DNA from: Pelagophyceae sp. CCMP2097
Lineage: Eukaryota; Sar; Pelagophyceae
Direction: 5' to 3'
NCBI GenBank assembly: GCA_026770575.1
Contig: MU657214.1
Span: 80,140-97,581 of the forward strand
Length of the DNA: 17,442 bases
Under the pieces are notes generated by a model that ran no database searches, was not told where the DNA came from, and saw only the letters and a list, made by a program, of their open reading frames with translations. Every line of letters begins with the position of its first letter. Position 1 is the first letter of the stretch. The translations under genes were made by a program, and so were the position numbers. This document shows, piece by piece, positions 15,876-17,442 of the stretch.

Positions 15876-16139
15876 TGTCATGCGGGTGGTGCGCGAGTCA
15901 ACCTTCGCCGGCGTCGCTCCCTCTGCGATCATTAAGCCTTCTATTGCTATCACTCGTCACTCCTTTCCGTCACTCGAGTGGGTCGGTCGGGTGCCTTAAG
16001 TTGCTTGCTTAAGATCCGCCCTGGGTTCAAAACGGGCCCCGGGGGCGTGCGCGTGAGGTGCGAGCTGCGTGCGTTTGTGAGAAGGGGCTGAAGTCCGCGG
16101 TCCGTCAACCGAAGAGCCGATGCACTGCTCATGCAGCGT
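15876..16139. other. intergenic region between convergent WD40 and kelch genes
   Basis: It holds the 3' ends of both genes and copy 2 of the dispersed repeat at 16010-16060. No coding frame is supported. Confidence 0.5.
16010..16060. repeat. dispersed short repeat, copy 2
   Basis: GTTGCTTGCTTAAGATCCGC plus CCTG (16010-16033) matches 7745-7768 at 22 of 24 bases, followed in both by a GGCCC(C)GGGGG block. Here it lies about 107 bases beyond the stop of the minus-strand kelch gene. GGTTCAAAAC within it (16034-16043) resembles a tRNA B-box, which could hint at a SINE; the A-box was not found. Confidence 0.6.
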
Positions 16140-16802
16140 TCAGGCCTCTTCGGCGGCGAGCACCTCGGTGGTGGTCGAGCAGCCGTCGCCGCCGCCTCTG
16201 CCCCCGAAAATGATGATGCGCGGCCCGCCCGCGGCGTCGAGGCGCGCCGCCGCGCTGCCGCGCGCGGCCCACGTCCGCGGCCCAGGAGCAAACTCCATCA
16301 TCGCCACGTCGAGGACGTCCGTCGTGTTGCCTTCGCACACGCCGCCGACGAAAATGACGTGCTGCGCGTCGACGCGGACGGCCGCGCCGGAAGAGCGCAC
16401 CGAGGTCATTGACGGCCCGGGCACAAACGCCATGGTCCGGATGTCGAGGACCTCAGACGTCCTCGAATGAGAGGCACCCGTAAATCCACCGGCCACCATG
16501 ATGCGGTGCTCGTCGAGCGAAACGGCCGCGCACCCGCTGCGTGCGGAGATCGTGGTGGGGCCCGGCGAAAAGGACATGGTGTCCAGGCTGAGGACCTCGG
16601 TGCTCGACAAGGAAGACTGGTCATTTTCACCGCCGATGACGAGGATCCTGCGAGCGTCGAGTGCGACGGCAGCGCAAAATTGTCGTGCCGTTTGTAAGTT
16701 CGGCCCGGGTGTGACCGTGAGCGTGGAGAGGTGCAGGATCTCCGTCGTGCTAAAAAAAGCACGGTCGTAGCCGCCCGCCACGAGCACTCGATCTGCGTCC
16801 AT
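16140..16802 (-). CDS. kelch-repeat beta-propeller protein, 5' end uncertain
   Basis: ATG at 16800-16802 opens 220 residues to TGA 16140-16142. About five kelch-type blades are seen, each with a hydrophobic-GG pair, then STTEVL or a variant, then M-F-PGP and a CAAV or AAV closing strand. Examples are RVLVAGGYDRAFFSTTEILH, RILVIGGENDQ, RIMVAGGFTGASHSRTSEVL, HVIFVGGVCEGNTTDVLDV and RIIIFGGRGGGDGCSTTTEV. The frame stays open upstream to a TAG at about 16866-16868 and reads AFTAGPDLLRGRRGCAAVA before the ATG. That is the end of another blade, so either an upstream exon exists or the 5' end has been lost. The region upstream is occupied by a coding frame on the opposite strand. Six blades would fit a closed propeller. 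No enzyme domain is present; function unknown. Confidence 0.75.
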   Translation of the reverse strand: MDADRVLVAGGYDRAFFSTTEILHLSTLTVTPGPNLQTARQFCAAVALDARRILVIGGENDQSSLSSTEVLSLDTMSFSPGPTTISARSGCAAVSLDEHRIMVAGGFTGASHSRTSEVLDIRTMAFVPGPSMTSVRSSGAAVRVDAQHVIFVGGVCEGNTTDVLDVAMMEFAPGPRTWAARGSAAARLDAAGGPRIIIFGGRGGGDGCSTTTEVLAAEEA

Positions 16803-16867
16803 CGCGACGGCCGCGCATCCGCGCCGTCCTCGGAGTAAGTCCGGCCCGGCGGTAAAGGCCTTCTACG

Positions 16868-17442
16868 TTGGCGGCGCGCGACCCAGCCAAGCCGCGTGTC
16901 GACCTCGCCGCCGCGACCGCGCCGGACCTCGCGCCGCTGCTTTGCGGCGCCGTCGAGCAGGTCGCCGTATCGCTCGAAAACGGCGGCCGCCGGCTCTGCG
17001 GCGTCGTCCTCGAGTACCGCGCGCACGGCCTTTCGCCGCTGCCGGGCGACGCGGTAGAGATGGAGCACTTCGCGGCGATGCGCGACGGCGACGTCGACCG
17101 CGGTGCGTCGCGCGCTACCCCGTGACACGCCGAGACGCGGTTATACAGGCGTGCTCCCGCGGCGAGAGACGCCGCTCGTCGTGGAGAAGGTCGACCGAGA
17201 GGCGCGATGGATCACCGTCGGCTGGGACCACGCCATCGCCGACGACTCGGGAGAAAGCTGGCGCTGCTCCGTGCGCGTCCACATGAACACGCTCTTCGTC
17301 GTACACCGTCCCGAGGCGGCGTCTTTGGAAAGCCGCCCCTCGAGAGGACGGGGCTCCCTTTTGCGGCTGGATCCGCCGCTCGCCGTTTTGCACGGGCGGT
17401 CGCAGGGTCGTCGTTGGCGGACCGCCTCATCTACGAGCCCGC
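16868..17442 (+). CDS. unrecognised protein, partial, runs off the window
   Basis: Frame 16868-17102 has good coding composition: VDLAAATAPDLAPLLCGAVE, then QVAVSLENGGRRLCGVVLEY, then SPLPGDAVEMEHFAAMRD. It ends in DVDRG with a GTGCGT donor. A 46-nt intron (17103-17148, acceptor ACAG) leads in phase to GVLPRRETPLVVEKVDREAR, then WITVGWDHAIADDSGESWRC and SVRVHMNTLFVVHR. After about 17310 the frame becomes less convincing. Another frame reads PPLERTGLPFAAGSAARRFA, then DRLIYEP, so a further intron or a frame break is likely. No ATG lies upstream in frame (16868 is TTG, preceded by TAA), so the start is unknown; the first in-frame ATG is in VEMEHF near 17060. I do not recognise a family. Confidence 0.5.

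Noticed and set aside
16034..16043. GGTTCAAAAC as part of a tRNA gene
   Set aside because: No cloverleaf could be drawn around it and no A-box at the right distance; at most a SINE remnant.

Overview
The window looks like nuclear DNA from a high-GC, intron-bearing microalga with a secondary (complex) plastid, most likely a pelagophyte-type stramenopile (Aureococcus/Pelagomonas-like). The grounds are: short spliceosomal introns of 43-357 nt; plastid proteins with a signal peptide ending in an ASAFAP-like site; a mitochondrial ribosomal protein with a presequence; GUN4; and the expanded WD40, kelch, ankyrin, OPR/RAP and MYND-RING families typical of those genomes. The organism assignment is inference. 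No prokaryotic operon, tRNA, rRNA or CRISPR was seen.

Layout. 225-1184 (-): remains of a MYND-RING gene, split inside the zinc finger by a ~400-bp AT-rich insertion that carries a 324-bp element with terminal inverted repeats (721-1044). 1368-2364 (-): four-exon mitochondrial uS9 gene, divergent from 2451-3495 (+), a WD40 gene with a frameshift. 3896-5124 (-): three-exon R1R2R3 MYB factor. 6021-7437 (-): seven-exon ankyrin protein. 7861-8694 (-) and 8884-9475 (+): a divergent pair of predicted plastid proteins, one multi-pass membrane protein and one three-exon [2Fe-2S] ferredoxin-like protein. 10120-10284 (+): a second, truncated MYND half. 10293-12791 (-): RRM-OPR-RAP RNA-binding protein with a near-perfect 12 x 111-bp array. 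13630-14749 (-): three-exon GUN4 (Mg-chelatase regulator), divergent from a second WD40 gene (14768-15875, +). 16140-16802 (-): kelch protein. 16868-17442 (+): 5' part of an unrecognised gene running off the window.

Exon structures were derived by hand from protein-family continuity, with phase checked at every junction. Of the 16 introns modelled in six genes, nine start with GTGCGT, and acceptors are TAG (nine) or CAG (seven). One GUN4 intron can only be closed with a GC donor. Five introns are multiples of three with no in-frame stop.

Functionally the window mixes organelle maintenance (uS9m, GUN4, ferredoxin-like protein, plastid membrane protein, OPR-RAP protein) with repeat-scaffold families (WD40, ankyrin, kelch). 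I see no defence system or biosynthetic cluster. The most interesting signals are the transposon-split MYND-RING gene, the 12-unit OPR array whose variation is concentrated at a few positions, the GC-AG intron, and a short dispersed repeat found ~100 bp downstream of two unrelated genes.
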